In this document: positions 7,482-17,185 of the stretch, piece after piece
How positions within the stretch are numbered: the stretch's first letter is position 1
How the letters are laid out: the number at the start of each line of letters is the position of its first letter
IMG/VR virus record: IMGVR_UViG_3300020055_000068
Location: 1-35,373 of that record
Source of the DNA: a virus
DNA length: 35,373 bases
Strand: one strand, 5' to 3'
Position numbers and translations under genes: made by a program
Notes under the pieces: model-generated
Databases searched by the model: none
Told to the model about the DNA's origin: nothing
Seen by the model: only the letters and a program-made list of their open reading frames with translations

Positions 7482-7816
7482 TACCTTGTTACCCCTGCTC
7501 TTACTAGTGCTGCTCCCTCTACAGCTTTATACTCTTTTCCAGCAGATAATATTTTTACATCGTAAACATATCTTCCCGGTTTTAAATTAACTGTTTGTGC
7601 ATTGGTGAGAGAAATAGTTATAGTTCCACTAGTTGGGTTTGTTACAGAGGATGCAAAAGATACTGCAGTGGAAGCACCATGATGCTTTCTTAATTGGCCA
7701 TCACTAGTTGTTCCGGATAAATTCAAAGGTGAATTCGTCCTTGTATCTTCTAATTGAAACGACGTTTCAAAATCGTATCCTTGTTCAATTACAATATTGG
7801 ATACATAAACTGCCAT
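7481..7816 (-). CDS. Conserved beta-sandwich virion protein (111 aa)
   Basis: This is a small all-beta protein with N-terminal VYVSNIVIEQGYDFETSFQL and a central TSGTITISLTNAQTVNLKPGRYVYDVKI segment that look like strands of an immunoglobulin-like or BppU-N-like sandwich. It has no signal peptide or membrane segment. It is the first gene behind a perfect late promoter box and is coupled by a one-base TAATG overlap to the fibre-like gene. It is therefore likely to be an adaptor or fibre-associated component, but this rests on context. I recognise it only as a conserved protein of marine T4-like phages. Confidence 0.7.
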   Translation of the reverse strand: MAVYVSNIVIEQGYDFETSFQLEDTRTNSPLNLSGTTSDGQLRKHHGASTAVSFASSVTNPTSGTITISLTNAQTVNLKPGRYVYDVKILSAGKEYKAVEGAALVRAGVTR

Positions 7817-7842
7817 TATTAACCAAAAAGTATTCCTCTAGA

Positions 7843-7850
7843 TATTTATA
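7843..7850 (-). promoter_or_regulatory. T4-type late promoter box TATAAATA (before the 111-aa gene)
   Basis: An exact TATAAATA on the minus strand lies in the 55-base gap between the 65-aa and 111-aa genes. It ends 26 bases upstream of the 111-aa ATG. A GAGGA motif lies about 16 bases upstream of the ATG, farther than usual. T4-type late promoters need only this -10 element with gp55 and gp33. Confidence 0.75.
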
Positions 7851-7871
7851 TGGAGAAAACTCCCCGATAAA

Positions 7872-8069
7872 TTAACCCCTATTTATTATCTCTCTAAGTA
7901 AACATTTAATCTCATCAATATCTTTTTTCATATCATCCAACTCCTTTCTTTTCAGTTCTCTTTGAGTCAAAGAATTTACATATTGATTATATGCAGTGCC
8001 ATCACAATTGATGATGGCACCAGTTTCTTCATCACGATATAAATTTGAATGTCCTTCTACTTTTATCAT
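7872..8069 (-). CDS. Conserved small protein (65 aa)
   Basis: The protein starts MIKVEGHSNLYRDEETGAII, with a compact beta-like first half (residues 1-30), and ends in a charged coiled-coil-like helix (QRELKRKELDDMKKDIDEIKCLLREI). The ATG overlaps the stop of the giant DUF4815 gene (ATGA), so it is probably translated by coupling. I recognise the type from the same position in other marine T4-like phages. Function is unknown; a small virion or chaperone-like partner of the DUF4815 protein would fit its position. Confidence 0.75.
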   Translation of the reverse strand: MIKVEGHSNLYRDEETGAIINCDGTAYNQYVNSLTQRELKRKELDDMKKDIDEIKCLLREIINRG

Positions 8070-11000
8070 CTGATTGCAATTACTCTAATATTACCAAATC
8101 TAGGTGCCTTCGACTGATCTGTTCCTGACATTACAATTTTAATTGCAAATCCAACGAATAGATCCAAATTTTCGGCACTAAATTCATATTCCAAAAATTC
8201 ACCATCCAAACTTGCTGGAACTTTTACATCAGGCAATCCATTATTTTTAGATGCATCAACAACGACAAATCCTTCACTAGTTTGATCCAAGTTTTGATAT
8301 CCAGGGAATAGTTCAAAAGATTGATTTATTTCACTAGAATCTTTTCTTATAAGACTATAAAGAACTCTGAAATCTGTAGATTCTGGTCTATCGGCAGTTA
8401 GAATAACTTTCAAAGATGATGCTGGGTTTTGAAGATCTATTACATTGGAATAATATACCGATGCATGAGAATCATCTAGAACAGAATTTACTGTTCCATC
8501 AGTAGAATAATTTGAAACTGGATTATTTAATCTATTGATATAGAATTCAGTAAATGCCGTATTAAGATCTAAAATTGGTGAAAGTGCATTATTTGGATCA
8601 GATGAACTAAATGTGATTGCTGTAGTGACGGATTTATTTCTAGGTAAACTGGATAAGTATTCTTCTTCATTTATTTTTGAACATACAATTCTAACATCAT
8701 TGAAAGAATTTAAAGTGTTCAATTGAACTGGTTCATATCCCTTATCATTAAACGATGGTTCCGTCCCATCAACACTAGTTCCAGATACTGTTCTAATCGA
8801 TGCATTTACTGCTGTATTTGAACCTGGAGTAACAATATCATAGGTGGGTACTATAGAACCATAGATTATGTTCTGTGTTGCAGTTACATTATTTCCACCC
8901 AAAACTCCAATGTCATTGAATGAAAGTTGAGGAATAAGTCCAGAATCTGCAGATCTGTTCTGTCCTTTTGTTGATCCTCTATCAACTTTGACATAATAAC
9001 TGTCAAGATCAATTGGTTCTTGTATAGAAGTTGTTATTCCATTTATTCTTCTTAAAGATACACCATTTAATTCATATTTCTCTACAGAATCTCCCAAACT
9101 GTGAGGAATTGATATTGTCCCGTCAATTCCTCTAGAAGAAATTGTAAGCGATCCGTTACCTACTTCATCATAAGAAATAATTTCTGGTCCAATTTTCACA
9201 TATCCTGGATAAGAACCACTAACATTTTGTCCTTCAAAAGTTACAAAGTTTGATGTGTCCCCTATACTAATCGTCGTTTCATTTGTTGCATTTAAAGATT
9301 CTGTTAATGAAGTTGTTGGAACATTAGATTGAATTCTATCCAATTTAACTTTGTTTGTCGTAGAATACATTCCGTGATTAAAATGATCTACTCTAATATA
9401 ATCTCCAGAATTTATTCCACCATCAGAAATTGAGGAATATATGGTTGTTCCTGCCATGGAGACAATATTTGATCCATCAAAGAAACTTACTGCTGCACCA
9501 ACCGCAAAGTCTTTACCACTACCAAGTATTCCAAATTCACCCTGAACATTGCTAAGATATAAAGTGTCCAATCCAGATATTTCAGAAATAGTAATTTCTG
9601 CATTTCTACCAGTTTTTGATGAAGTTGACGAAGTTACAACTCCAACAACATCTCCAACTTGATATCCATTACCATTGTTAGTAGGTGAGTGTGATACACC
9701 AGTAATAGCACCATTGGCATTTGTTGTTATATTGATTTTTAAATCAGAACCATTGCCTATAATGTTGAATGTATCAACAGTTTCTGTGACACTTGCTGGA
9801 TAATTAGCACCTCCATTGGTTACTGTAGAAGCATCACTAACAGAACTTCCTTGACCAACGATAATTGCAGATCCTCCATGATTATTGCTACCAGCAAGTT
9901 TTCTTCCTGTTGTTAAAATTCCTATTATTCCACTATCTGTTACTGTATCGATTCCAATTCTTCCAGTTTTTGGCAGGACCAAAAGTGGATTTTGAATAAG
10001 TGTTGGTACATACCCGTTACTCTCATTCAAATTGGGATTATAGAAATAAGCAGTTCCAGTATTCTTTGTAAATTCTGCCTTATAGAGTTTGAATTTCAAG
10101 TCTTGATATTGATTAGTTGTCCAAACAGAACCATTTTGAGACTTGAATAAAGTGCCCAAAGCAAACTGTTTGGTATATCTTACAGTATCAACGTCTGGAA
10201 GTGATTTTGTACTTATTGTTTTTTCTCCCATGACTGCTGTCCATAATTCATATTCATCACTCTTATCTGAAATTATAACAACTGCATATTCTCTTCCTGG
10301 AGCCAAGAATATTGGTTCTTTGAATTTAACATTTGTTGCTATTGATCCATCAGATGATGTTTGAATATTAACAACTTCATTTCCATTTTGATCAGTTTCT
10401 CTCGGTCTGATAATTACTGGTTTCCCGATAACTTCTAATGTAGGTGTTCCTAATTGAGTTGTTCTAATTTCAACAGTAACCTCAGCATTTCCACTATCAA
10501 TCGAAGCAAAATACAAATCAACAGATGTTAAGAATGCTCCATTTACATCTGCATCAGTGTCTATATCAGATTTTACCTGGATATTTCCACCAACTGTAAA
10601 TGTTTGGGCTAAGGGATCAGCATACCGTACATTTAAACGTCTTCTTATTGAAGCAGTTGCGTTAGTTCTTAAATTAACAGTACTATTAACAGTACTGTTA
10701 ACAGTACTATTGATCGTGTTATTAATAGTTGTTCTTGTTGTCGTTGCGGTTTCTGTTGCTTGGAATTGAATCAGTGTTGCATTAGCAGTATAATTTGTTT
10801 CTGCAAAAGAAATAGAATTACTTCCAGGATCTCCAGAACTATTTGTTTTACTTGAGGTTATTTTATAAGTCTTTGTTCCTGTTTCAATTCTAGTAGTTGG
10901 TGTTGGAGTCTGATTGGGATCTCTTAAGAAGAATGTTCCAATCAAATCTCCATAGTTATCAGATATAAGTCTTATATCTTTAACATAAGAAATTGCACCA

Positions 11001-14000
11001 CTAGTTTGCCCAACTAGCTGCATTCCTCTTAGCAAGTATCCAAAATACTCTCCTTGAGCTACTCTTGATAATGAAGAAGTATCTACATTCAAGACTTTTG
11101 AAGTTGAACTATAAGAAGATCCTATAGATTCTTGTTTAATATATGGATTTTGATTATATGTTGAAGATGGATTTCTGAAATTACCTTCTTTGTGATTTGG
11201 AGTAGCTACTCTAAATCTTATTCTTTCTTGACCTCTAACATATCCAATTACAGTTTCACCAATACTATAAGATGCTGAAGCACCACTAGTTGTCAATGTT
11301 GGACTATTTGCAATCTCAATTAATTTTGGTACAACATCTACTTGACTATTTCCATCTAAGAATTGATAAAATCTAGTATTTGATTTTAGATTAGATACTC
11401 TAAATTCGGTGTTTCTGGATCTCATGAAGATTTCATCCCGAAGTCCGACAACCTCATTTCTGATAGTAGTATCTACCGTATCAAAAGAATCTGATGCAGT
11501 GCTAGTGGATGTGGATCTGACAGTAGATCTACTAGTGTTAGTACTGAAAGAAGTTGAACTACCACTGGCTCCAAATCTACCTATTCCTCTAAGCAGACCT
11601 GCTGGGATACCTCTTCCCCTCCTTATTCTTACTGTGGTTGTGTCTGTTAAATTTAATCTTATATTTTGTTGAAGATTATTTGTTAGATCATGTCTAATAT
11701 TATGCCTTAAATTATTAACGAGATTTACACTCTGTTCTCTTGTTCCACCAGAAACTTGTCTATCTTGTAACTGAATAGTTCTAGTCCAATTATCAGAACT
11801 TGGATTTAGTTGTACTGTTCCGGAATATACAACAACATTAAATGGATTGACATTTTCAACTTTTGTTGCAAATGGTTGTTCCAACCAATCAATTTCATTG
11901 TATGCAAGAGTTAGGGCATCTCCAGTTTTTTGAATTGCTGGATCCAATAAAATCATATCAGTATCCAGATCAATATTTTCTGATGAAAGATTTTCTTCAG
12001 TTGCAATTAATGACTCTAAAGAATTTCTTGCAACATCGGAAACTAAATTTCTTGCAACAGTATCAACAACAGTAGAGGATAAAAATCTATTAAATCTACC
12101 AAAATCTACAAAATCATCAACAAAAAATCCACTTTTAAATCTGTCTCTACCTTCAGAGTCTCTAATTTGTAAGGTTTGTGTGTTTAATTCTAAGAGAGAA
12201 AGACTTGTCATTTCTTCCAAATTTTCAACTCTATCGGCAATATCACCAATGTCTCTCATAGTATATCTTCTATTTTCAGTCAACACTAACTGTGCATCTA
12301 ATGGACTATAAAGATATGGTGGTAAAGTTAGAGTGCCAAGTTCCAAAAGTTCTGCATTTTTTACAGGTGGTTTGGGCAATTTAGCAGAAACCCCTTTTTC
12401 AATAACAAATTTTCCAGAAATATCAAGATAAATTTTATCAATTCTTGGGAGATAATAACTGTGAGAAATTATAGATCCTTCTCCAGGTGCTAAAATTCTT
12501 GATGGTAAATTATTAAATTCACTAGTTCTTGCACTAAAATCAAAAGGAGATCTGTCAGTAGTTACTGTTGGGTCAAAAAATGCAACTCTAGGTCTAAAGT
12601 CTAAAGTATCAGATGCTCTAACTGTTCCATTAATGAATGGAATATCTGTAGTAAATCTTTCTTCATCATAACTATTAACTGTAAATACGTCTCCCTGATC
12701 ATTTGTAGGAACCGTATAATGATCAAAGATTACTAATAATTTTCTCGATGGTTCTTGAGTTTCCTTATTTCTAACTAATCTCGAATAATCATAATATTCA
12801 TCTTTTTGCCCTCTGTTTAACTTAAATGAAGTTGTAATATCTTTATACGATCCTTCAACAATTCCCTCAACTGTTGTATTTATTGCAGATTCTTCAAATT
12901 CAATTACTTCACCTACAAAAAATTCCTGATCATTTAAATATACAATTCCTAAAGTATTTGATCCTGGTTTTGTAACGACTCTTGCTACTGATCCACTCTG
13001 AGAACCAACAATATTCTCACCAGTAACTGCATTTTGTCCTACATTTGCAGTTGACGTAAATTGAACTTGAGTTAAAGATGGGGCACTAGTATTCAAAGAT
13101 TCATAAATTGCCAATACCTTCACTACATCTGGATAATTTAGAGAAATTTCCTCATCCTGAACTCTCAATCCATAGAATTTATTATAGACCAATCCATCAT
13201 TTTTGGAAGTTGACTCGGTTGAACCAGATTCTTTTAATTTAGAACCGGAAATATTTAATATAGAACTTCTAGTGTACGTTTTTATTTTACTCTGTACTTT
13301 TTGTTTTACCGCAGTTGTATTTACAACAATGTTTGATCCATTGGCAAGTCCTCTGAAAGATACTGTATTTCCGTCAAGATCAAAAGAATCATTTGTAATA
13401 GATCCAATTGTTCCATTACTATATCCAATATTATATCTTTCTTGATCGAAAGTTGCCCATGTTGTATCTGATATACTAGACAAATCCGTACTTGTTGTTA
13501 AAGTCAGTGCAGTTCCAGTAATACTTTTTCCATCTAATTGTTCAGATATAAAAAGTTGAGAATCTGAGAGATCAATCGAAGACGCATTTTGCTCTGACAA
13601 TGGTGCGTATAAAGTTCCAGAACCTAATACTATTGGTGCACCAAGGAATCCATTAACTTGAATATTGGAACTTGGAAGATCTCCATCAAATACACCACTT
13701 ACTCCAGTTACTGCATTAACTTCAAATGAAAGCAAATCTGAAGAAACACTAGAAATTCTATTATAAGTTTCAGTCGATAATCCAGATCTTTGATATCTAA
13801 TTATCGTGTCCGTATTTAATCCAACAAATGCTCTTCCTGTAGAAGTTACTGTTGAAATTCCTCCAGCTTCAGCACTAATTGAGATTTGAGATATTCCATT
13901 GGGAAAGTCAAATCTATCAAGAAAAGAATCTGCAGAAAAATCTGTCCCATATCCAAATGGATCAGATTGTTTTACTGATTTTATATTTTGGGTATTGTAT

Positions 14001-15586
14001 ACTTTTATATCTTTTACTGATCTTGATATATCAACACCATTTACAATAAGTTGATCTCCTTTTACAAAAGATCCGGAGGTTTGTCTCAAGAATATTACAT
14101 TAGAACTTCCATCTGCAGTGGCAAATCCACTAGCACCAGAACTCTTTCCTTTTATGTAAAAAGACTCTTCAATTTCTGAAGTAGTAACTGATTGATTTAA
14201 TGTCAATCTAGTATAAGTCTGAATATCATATAACCTCAAATCCCATGTAGTACCATCGTCAGAATATGGTGCATTTGATAAATTAAAAGAATATACTCTA
14301 GCTTCTCCAATTTGAGTCCCACTTGTTCCAAATTGAGAATATAACTCTATGGTTCTCTTAACTCTTGCCAGTCCCGTAACATTATTGACATTTAAAATAT
14401 TTCCCATTTCAAAGGGAACATTTAAATTTGGAGTTGTTTCAACATCTCTTGGTTTTTCTATATCAATAATTTCAGTTCCAACTTTCTCAATATCATATCC
14501 AGCAACATATGCCTTTCCTGGAGATATTTTTAAACATGCTAAATTATCAGATGGTGAATTTCCTTCTTCAGTCAGTTCATTGCTAAAGAATACTCCATCA
14601 TTTCCCAATCTATTATTGAGAGAATTTACTAATTTAATTTCAAACGGATTTACAATATAATTTCCAGATTCATCAAACGTTCTTTCTGCCAAATAGTCAC
14701 GAATTTTATTATACTCAGTTTTTGTTGTTACTTTTTGTACCTTCCCCTCTCTTAATCTTAAAAGTTCGACGAAATTAGTATCGTCTTTATCATCTAATTC
14801 CCTTTTTGTTAAAGTAAGATTGATTTTTAATCTATCTGCTCCAGGTGAAGCAAAGTTTGAAAATCCTTTAGCGTTGTCATATAAAGAATTGTCGTCCTTA
14901 GCACTTATAATTAATTCACTTACTTCAAGTCCAACTCTATACGAAGGTGTATTACTATAGTAATCTAAAATAATATCTTGAGAATTTACATTTACAAAAT
15001 ATCCACGAATAAAATAAATCCCATCCCCTATTGCTACAGCAGATCCTATCGAAGTTGCATTAGTTGAAATAGAAGTTGCAAAAATTACTCCAGCATTGAT
15101 TACTGTATTGCCATAAGTAACATTTTCATTTGCAAAAAAGGATTCATCATCTAAGAATTGATTAAATTCAAAATTATCATCAGATTCTAGATATTTTACA
15201 TATAAAGTAATATAATCTATGTTATCACTTTCCGAAGGAAGAACAACTTTTTGAATTTTTGCTGTAGTTCCTGATGTTTGTCCTGTTATAGTTTTTCCTA
15301 CAAAATTTTCAATGTAGACTGATAAATCAATACCGAATTGTGTAGGATTTACTTTTACTGCATAAAATTGTCCATCGTAAGATATATTTCCAGGAACCAC
15401 CATGGATCCCTCTTTAAAAATATGACTACCAAAATCTTCTACTTGATTTTGAAGTATTGATTGTAAAGTTGTTAATTCTCTAGACTGTACAGGAAATCCT
15501 GGTTTAAAAAGAACCTTATAAAAGTTATTATCACTATCAAAATCATCGTAATATGGATTGATATTTAAATTTGTTTTTTGTGCCAT
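8066..15586 (-). CDS. Giant DUF4815-type virion protein at the gp10 position (2506 aa)
   Basis: The N terminus (NLNINPYYDDFDSDNNFYKV, LFKPGFPVQSRELTTLQSIL, LQNQVEDFGSHIFKEGSMVV) is the signature that I associate with DUF4815 in cyanophage structural proteins; this N-terminal domain runs to about residue 560. Residues about 1310-1400 are Arg/Ser/Thr rich (RIRRGRGIPAGLLRGIGRFG followed by an STSTST run). Residues about 1600-1650 hold an NST(V)N repeat. From about 1655, RYADPLAQTFTVGGNIQVKS and VNGAFLTSVDLYFASID begin a jelly-roll-like domain. Later parts contain a GNGYQVGDV module, an RGIDGTISIPHSLGD module and a C-terminal LDLFVGFAIKIVMSGTDQ strand domain. T4 gp10, the nearest positional counterpart, has 602 residues. 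It probably belongs to the baseplate periphery or fibre network. It starts 6 bases after gp8. Confidence 0.82.
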   Translation of the reverse strand: MAQKTNLNINPYYDDFDSDNNFYKVLFKPGFPVQSRELTTLQSILQNQVEDFGSHIFKEGSMVVPGNISYDGQFYAVKVNPTQFGIDLSVYIENFVGKTITGQTSGTTAKIQKVVLPSESDNIDYITLYVKYLESDDNFEFNQFLDDESFFANENVTYGNTVINAGVIFATSISTNATSIGSAVAIGDGIYFIRGYFVNVNSQDIILDYYSNTPSYRVGLEVSELIISAKDDNSLYDNAKGFSNFASPGADRLKINLTLTKRELDDKDDTNFVELLRLREGKVQKVTTKTEYNKIRDYLAERTFDESGNYIVNPFEIKLVNSLNNRLGNDGVFFSNELTEEGNSPSDNLACLKISPGKAYVAGYDIEKVGTEIIDIEKPRDVETTPNLNVPFEMGNILNVNNVTGLARVKRTIELYSQFGTSGTQIGEARVYSFNLSNAPYSDDGTTWDLRLYDIQTYTRLTLNQSVTTSEIEESFYIKGKSSGASGFATADGSSNVIFLRQTSGSFVKGDQLIVNGVDISRSVKDIKVYNTQNIKSVKQSDPFGYGTDFSADSFLDRFDFPNGISQISISAEAGGISTVTSTGRAFVGLNTDTIIRYQRSGLSTETYNRISSVSSDLLSFEVNAVTGVSGVFDGDLPSSNIQVNGFLGAPIVLGSGTLYAPLSEQNASSIDLSDSQLFISEQLDGKSITGTALTLTTSTDLSSISDTTWATFDQERYNIGYSNGTIGSITNDSFDLDGNTVSFRGLANGSNIVVNTTAVKQKVQSKIKTYTRSSILNISGSKLKESGSTESTSKNDGLVYNKFYGLRVQDEEISLNYPDVVKVLAIYESLNTSAPSLTQVQFTSTANVGQNAVTGENIVGSQSGSVARVVTKPGSNTLGIVYLNDQEFFVGEVIEFEESAINTTVEGIVEGSYKDITTSFKLNRGQKDEYYDYSRLVRNKETQEPSRKLLVIFDHYTVPTNDQGDVFTVNSYDEERFTTDIPFINGTVRASDTLDFRPRVAFFDPTVTTDRSPFDFSARTSEFNNLPSRILAPGEGSIISHSYYLPRIDKIYLDISGKFVIEKGVSAKLPKPPVKNAELLELGTLTLPPYLYSPLDAQLVLTENRRYTMRDIGDIADRVENLEEMTSLSLLELNTQTLQIRDSEGRDRFKSGFFVDDFVDFGRFNRFLSSTVVDTVARNLVSDVARNSLESLIATEENLSSENIDLDTDMILLDPAIQKTGDALTLAYNEIDWLEQPFATKVENVNPFNVVVYSGTVQLNPSSDNWTRTIQLQDRQVSGGTREQSVNLVNNLRHNIRHDLTNNLQQNIRLNLTDTTTVRIRRGRGIPAGLLRGIGRFGASGSSTSFSTNTSRSTVRSTSTSTASDSFDTVDTTIRNEVVGLRDEIFMRSRNTEFRVSNLKSNTRFYQFLDGNSQVDVVPKLIEIANSPTLTTSGASASYSIGETVIGYVRGQERIRFRVATPNHKEGNFRNPSSTYNQNPYIKQESIGSSYSSTSKVLNVDTSSLSRVAQGEYFGYLLRGMQLVGQTSGAISYVKDIRLISDNYGDLIGTFFLRDPNQTPTPTTRIETGTKTYKITSSKTNSSGDPGSNSISFAETNYTANATLIQFQATETATTTRTTINNTINSTVNSTVNSTVNLRTNATASIRRRLNVRYADPLAQTFTVGGNIQVKSDIDTDADVNGAFLTSVDLYFASIDSGNAEVTVEIRTTQLGTPTLEVIGKPVIIRPRETDQNGNEVVNIQTSSDGSIATNVKFKEPIFLAPGREYAVVIISDKSDEYELWTAVMGEKTISTKSLPDVDTVRYTKQFALGTLFKSQNGSVWTTNQYQDLKFKLYKAEFTKNTGTAYFYNPNLNESNGYVPTLIQNPLLVLPKTGRIGIDTVTDSGIIGILTTGRKLAGSNNHGGSAIIVGQGSSVSDASTVTNGGANYPASVTETVDTFNIIGNGSDLKINITTNANGAITGVSHSPTNNGNGYQVGDVVGVVTSSTSSKTGRNAEITISEISGLDTLYLSNVQGEFGILGSGKDFAVGAAVSFFDGSNIVSMAGTTIYSSISDGGINSGDYIRVDHFNHGMYSTTNKVKLDRIQSNVPTTSLTESLNATNETTISIGDTSNFVTFEGQNVSGSYPGYVKIGPEIISYDEVGNGSLTISSRGIDGTISIPHSLGDSVEKYELNGVSLRRINGITTSIQEPIDLDSYYVKVDRGSTKGQNRSADSGLIPQLSFNDIGVLGGNNVTATQNIIYGSIVPTYDIVTPGSNTAVNASIRTVSGTSVDGTEPSFNDKGYEPVQLNTLNSFNDVRIVCSKINEEEYLSSLPRNKSVTTAITFSSSDPNNALSPILDLNTAFTEFYINRLNNPVSNYSTDGTVNSVLDDSHASVYYSNVIDLQNPASSLKVILTADRPESTDFRVLYSLIRKDSSEINQSFELFPGYQNLDQTSEGFVVVDASKNNGLPDVKVPASLDGEFLEYEFSAENLDLFVGFAIKIVMSGTDQSKAPRFGNIRVIAIR
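10677..10712 (-). repeat. Three 12-base tandem repeats inside the DUF4815 gene
   Basis: The plus-strand units acagtactatta, acagtactgtta and acagtactattg follow one another directly and encode Asn-Ser-Thr-Val repeats. The middle unit is part of a perfect 16-base palindrome, ttaacagtactgttaa (10686-10701). In-frame slippage would change the length of the encoded linker. Confidence 0.85.
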
Positions 15587-15592
15587 TTTTTC

Positions 15593-17146
15593 TTAGAATT
15601 CCAGAATGATTTTAACGTCTTCTTTTTGTCTAGAGTCTCTTAAAACTAAAGATCTGTTATCAATGTAGATAATATCTCCTGTGTTTTTATTTATCTCTGA
15701 TGTAGAAATGCCCGAACTGAAATTAACACCCAAATTGATCGTTTTCGAATTAACAGTTGTCGTTACTCCGGAAAATCCTAATTGAATAGATCCGTTAAAG
15801 GGAATAATTGGTTCGGCAGTCGGTTCAAAATTTAAAACTTTCGATTTTTCCGAAACTTCATTACTATCAGTTTGATCTAAACCAAATTTTGCAAAATACA
15901 AAGATCTATCTTGATAATATTTTAAAACTCCTGTTTCTTGATCATAAGAAGCAACATATCCTCTTGCAGTTCCTCCACTTACACTTTGAGTAATTCCCAT
16001 ACCAACAGTAGGAGTTGAATCTACAGATTGAAGTTTTATTGCATTTAGAGATGAATATTCATTTGAAGTAATAATTTGATTTGAAGATGATTGTTGTGGA
16101 TTTTTTATAATTCCAACTTGAGCAAACTGAGTATCCACAGGAAAGTCTCTTGTCGAATCATCAAATCTTGCATATACTAAAACTTTATCAGATCCAAGTT
16201 CTTTGTAAATATCATATCCATGACCTTTTGATGGAGGTATAATGGGAATTAATTTTGCTGGACTTGGTAAATTGCCTGTGGATTCCAGATCAACAATTCC
16301 AAAAGTATATCCAGATCCACCAGAAACAACCTCCGTTTTAATTATCTTTCCATCCAGATCTGTAGTTACTGAAACCTGTCCTCCAGATCCATCTCCTCTA
16401 ATATTATATGTTTTGGTTTGTCCTGGAGTATATCCAGATCCACTATCGGCAATATAAACTACCTTTATTTGATTGTTATTTACAGTAGAATCTCCAGATT
16501 CTCTAACATTTTGAATCTGAGGATCTGTAGAGGTTTCCCAATCATTAGGGAGAACAATATACTCTGTAGAATCAAATTTTATAATATCACTAGGAGAAAT
16601 AGTAAATAAGTATTTCCAAATATATGGATCGTCAGGTCCCGCCGACGACGGTTCTAAATCTGTAAAGGTTGGTTCATTTTGAGATGTTTCTCCCTTCAAT
16701 ACATCACCTGATGATCCATTATATAAGCAGATATAAACTTTAAACTCACTATTAACTACGAAATATTGAGTATCATAAAGTCTTGCAGATTGAAAATTGG
16801 GAGACAGATTATATTCACTATAATCATGCCTATACATATCATATCTAGTTCCAGAATTCCAATTTACCTTTTTTACTACTCTTCTAATATTTGCACTAGT
16901 AATTTTTTTGCCAAACAGTGAAGTATTTCTGTAATGACTTAAATATTGTTGATTATCAACCGGACTTGGTGGATTTGCTGGAGAACTAGTCCAAGTGTCG
17001 GACCTTCCAAATCCTATAGATCCTGGTATGAGTCCAGGATTTGAAAGTCCTAAAAAAACATAATAAGAATTATTAGAATCCAATACAGAATCTATAAAAG
17101 TGCTAGCGTTGGCAATTCTAAATTGATCAGTTACGATTGCGGACAT
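15593..17146 (-). CDS. gp8: Baseplate wedge protein, T4 gp8-like
   Basis: This is a wedge component of the contractile-tail baseplate. Residues 1-210 carry the family pattern: an N-terminal TDQFRIANASTFIDSVLDSNNSYYVFLG, then YLSHYRNTSLFGKKITSANI, RRVVKKVNWNSGTRYDMYRHDY, and the conserved VYICLYNGSSGDV and DPYIWKYLFTISPSDIIKF segments. It has 517 residues against 334 in T4. Extra length includes GSGY modules (DSGSGYTPGQ, VSGGSGYTFGIVDL) at about 235-290 and a GTARGYVASYDQETGVLKYY element. It follows gp7 after a 39-base gap containing a late promoter, so it can be made independently of gp7. No clear Shine-Dalgarno precedes the ATG. Confidence 0.93.
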   Translation of the reverse strand: MSAIVTDQFRIANASTFIDSVLDSNNSYYVFLGLSNPGLIPGSIGFGRSDTWTSSPANPPSPVDNQQYLSHYRNTSLFGKKITSANIRRVVKKVNWNSGTRYDMYRHDYSEYNLSPNFQSARLYDTQYFVVNSEFKVYICLYNGSSGDVLKGETSQNEPTFTDLEPSSAGPDDPYIWKYLFTISPSDIIKFDSTEYIVLPNDWETSTDPQIQNVRESGDSTVNNNQIKVVYIADSGSGYTPGQTKTYNIRGDGSGGQVSVTTDLDGKIIKTEVVSGGSGYTFGIVDLESTGNLPSPAKLIPIIPPSKGHGYDIYKELGSDKVLVYARFDDSTRDFPVDTQFAQVGIIKNPQQSSSNQIITSNEYSSLNAIKLQSVDSTPTVGMGITQSVSGGTARGYVASYDQETGVLKYYQDRSLYFAKFGLDQTDSNEVSEKSKVLNFEPTAEPIIPFNGSIQLGFSGVTTTVNSKTINLGVNFSSGISTSEINKNTGDIIYIDNRSLVLRDSRQKEDVKIILEF

Positions 17147-17163
17147 ATTACACAGTTTTTAGA

Positions 17164-17171
17164 TATTTATA
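17164..17171 (-). promoter_or_regulatory. T4-type late promoter box TATAAATA (before gp8)
   Basis: An exact TATAAATA on the minus strand lies in the 39-base gap between gp7 and gp8 and ends only 17 bases before the gp8 ATG. The resulting leader would be roughly a dozen bases and shows no obvious ribosome-binding motif. Confidence 0.75.
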
Positions 17172-17185
17172 AGTATTAAAAAAAT

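Noticed and set aside
7852-7863. GGAG-AAAA-CTCC hairpin as a transcription terminator after the 65-aa gene
   Set aside because: The stem is only 4 bp, there is no U-run on the transcribed strand, and it abuts the late promoter box.
10677-10712. Tandem repeats considered as a CRISPR or regulatory array
   Set aside because: The units are 12 bases, have no spacers, and are in frame inside a structural gene.
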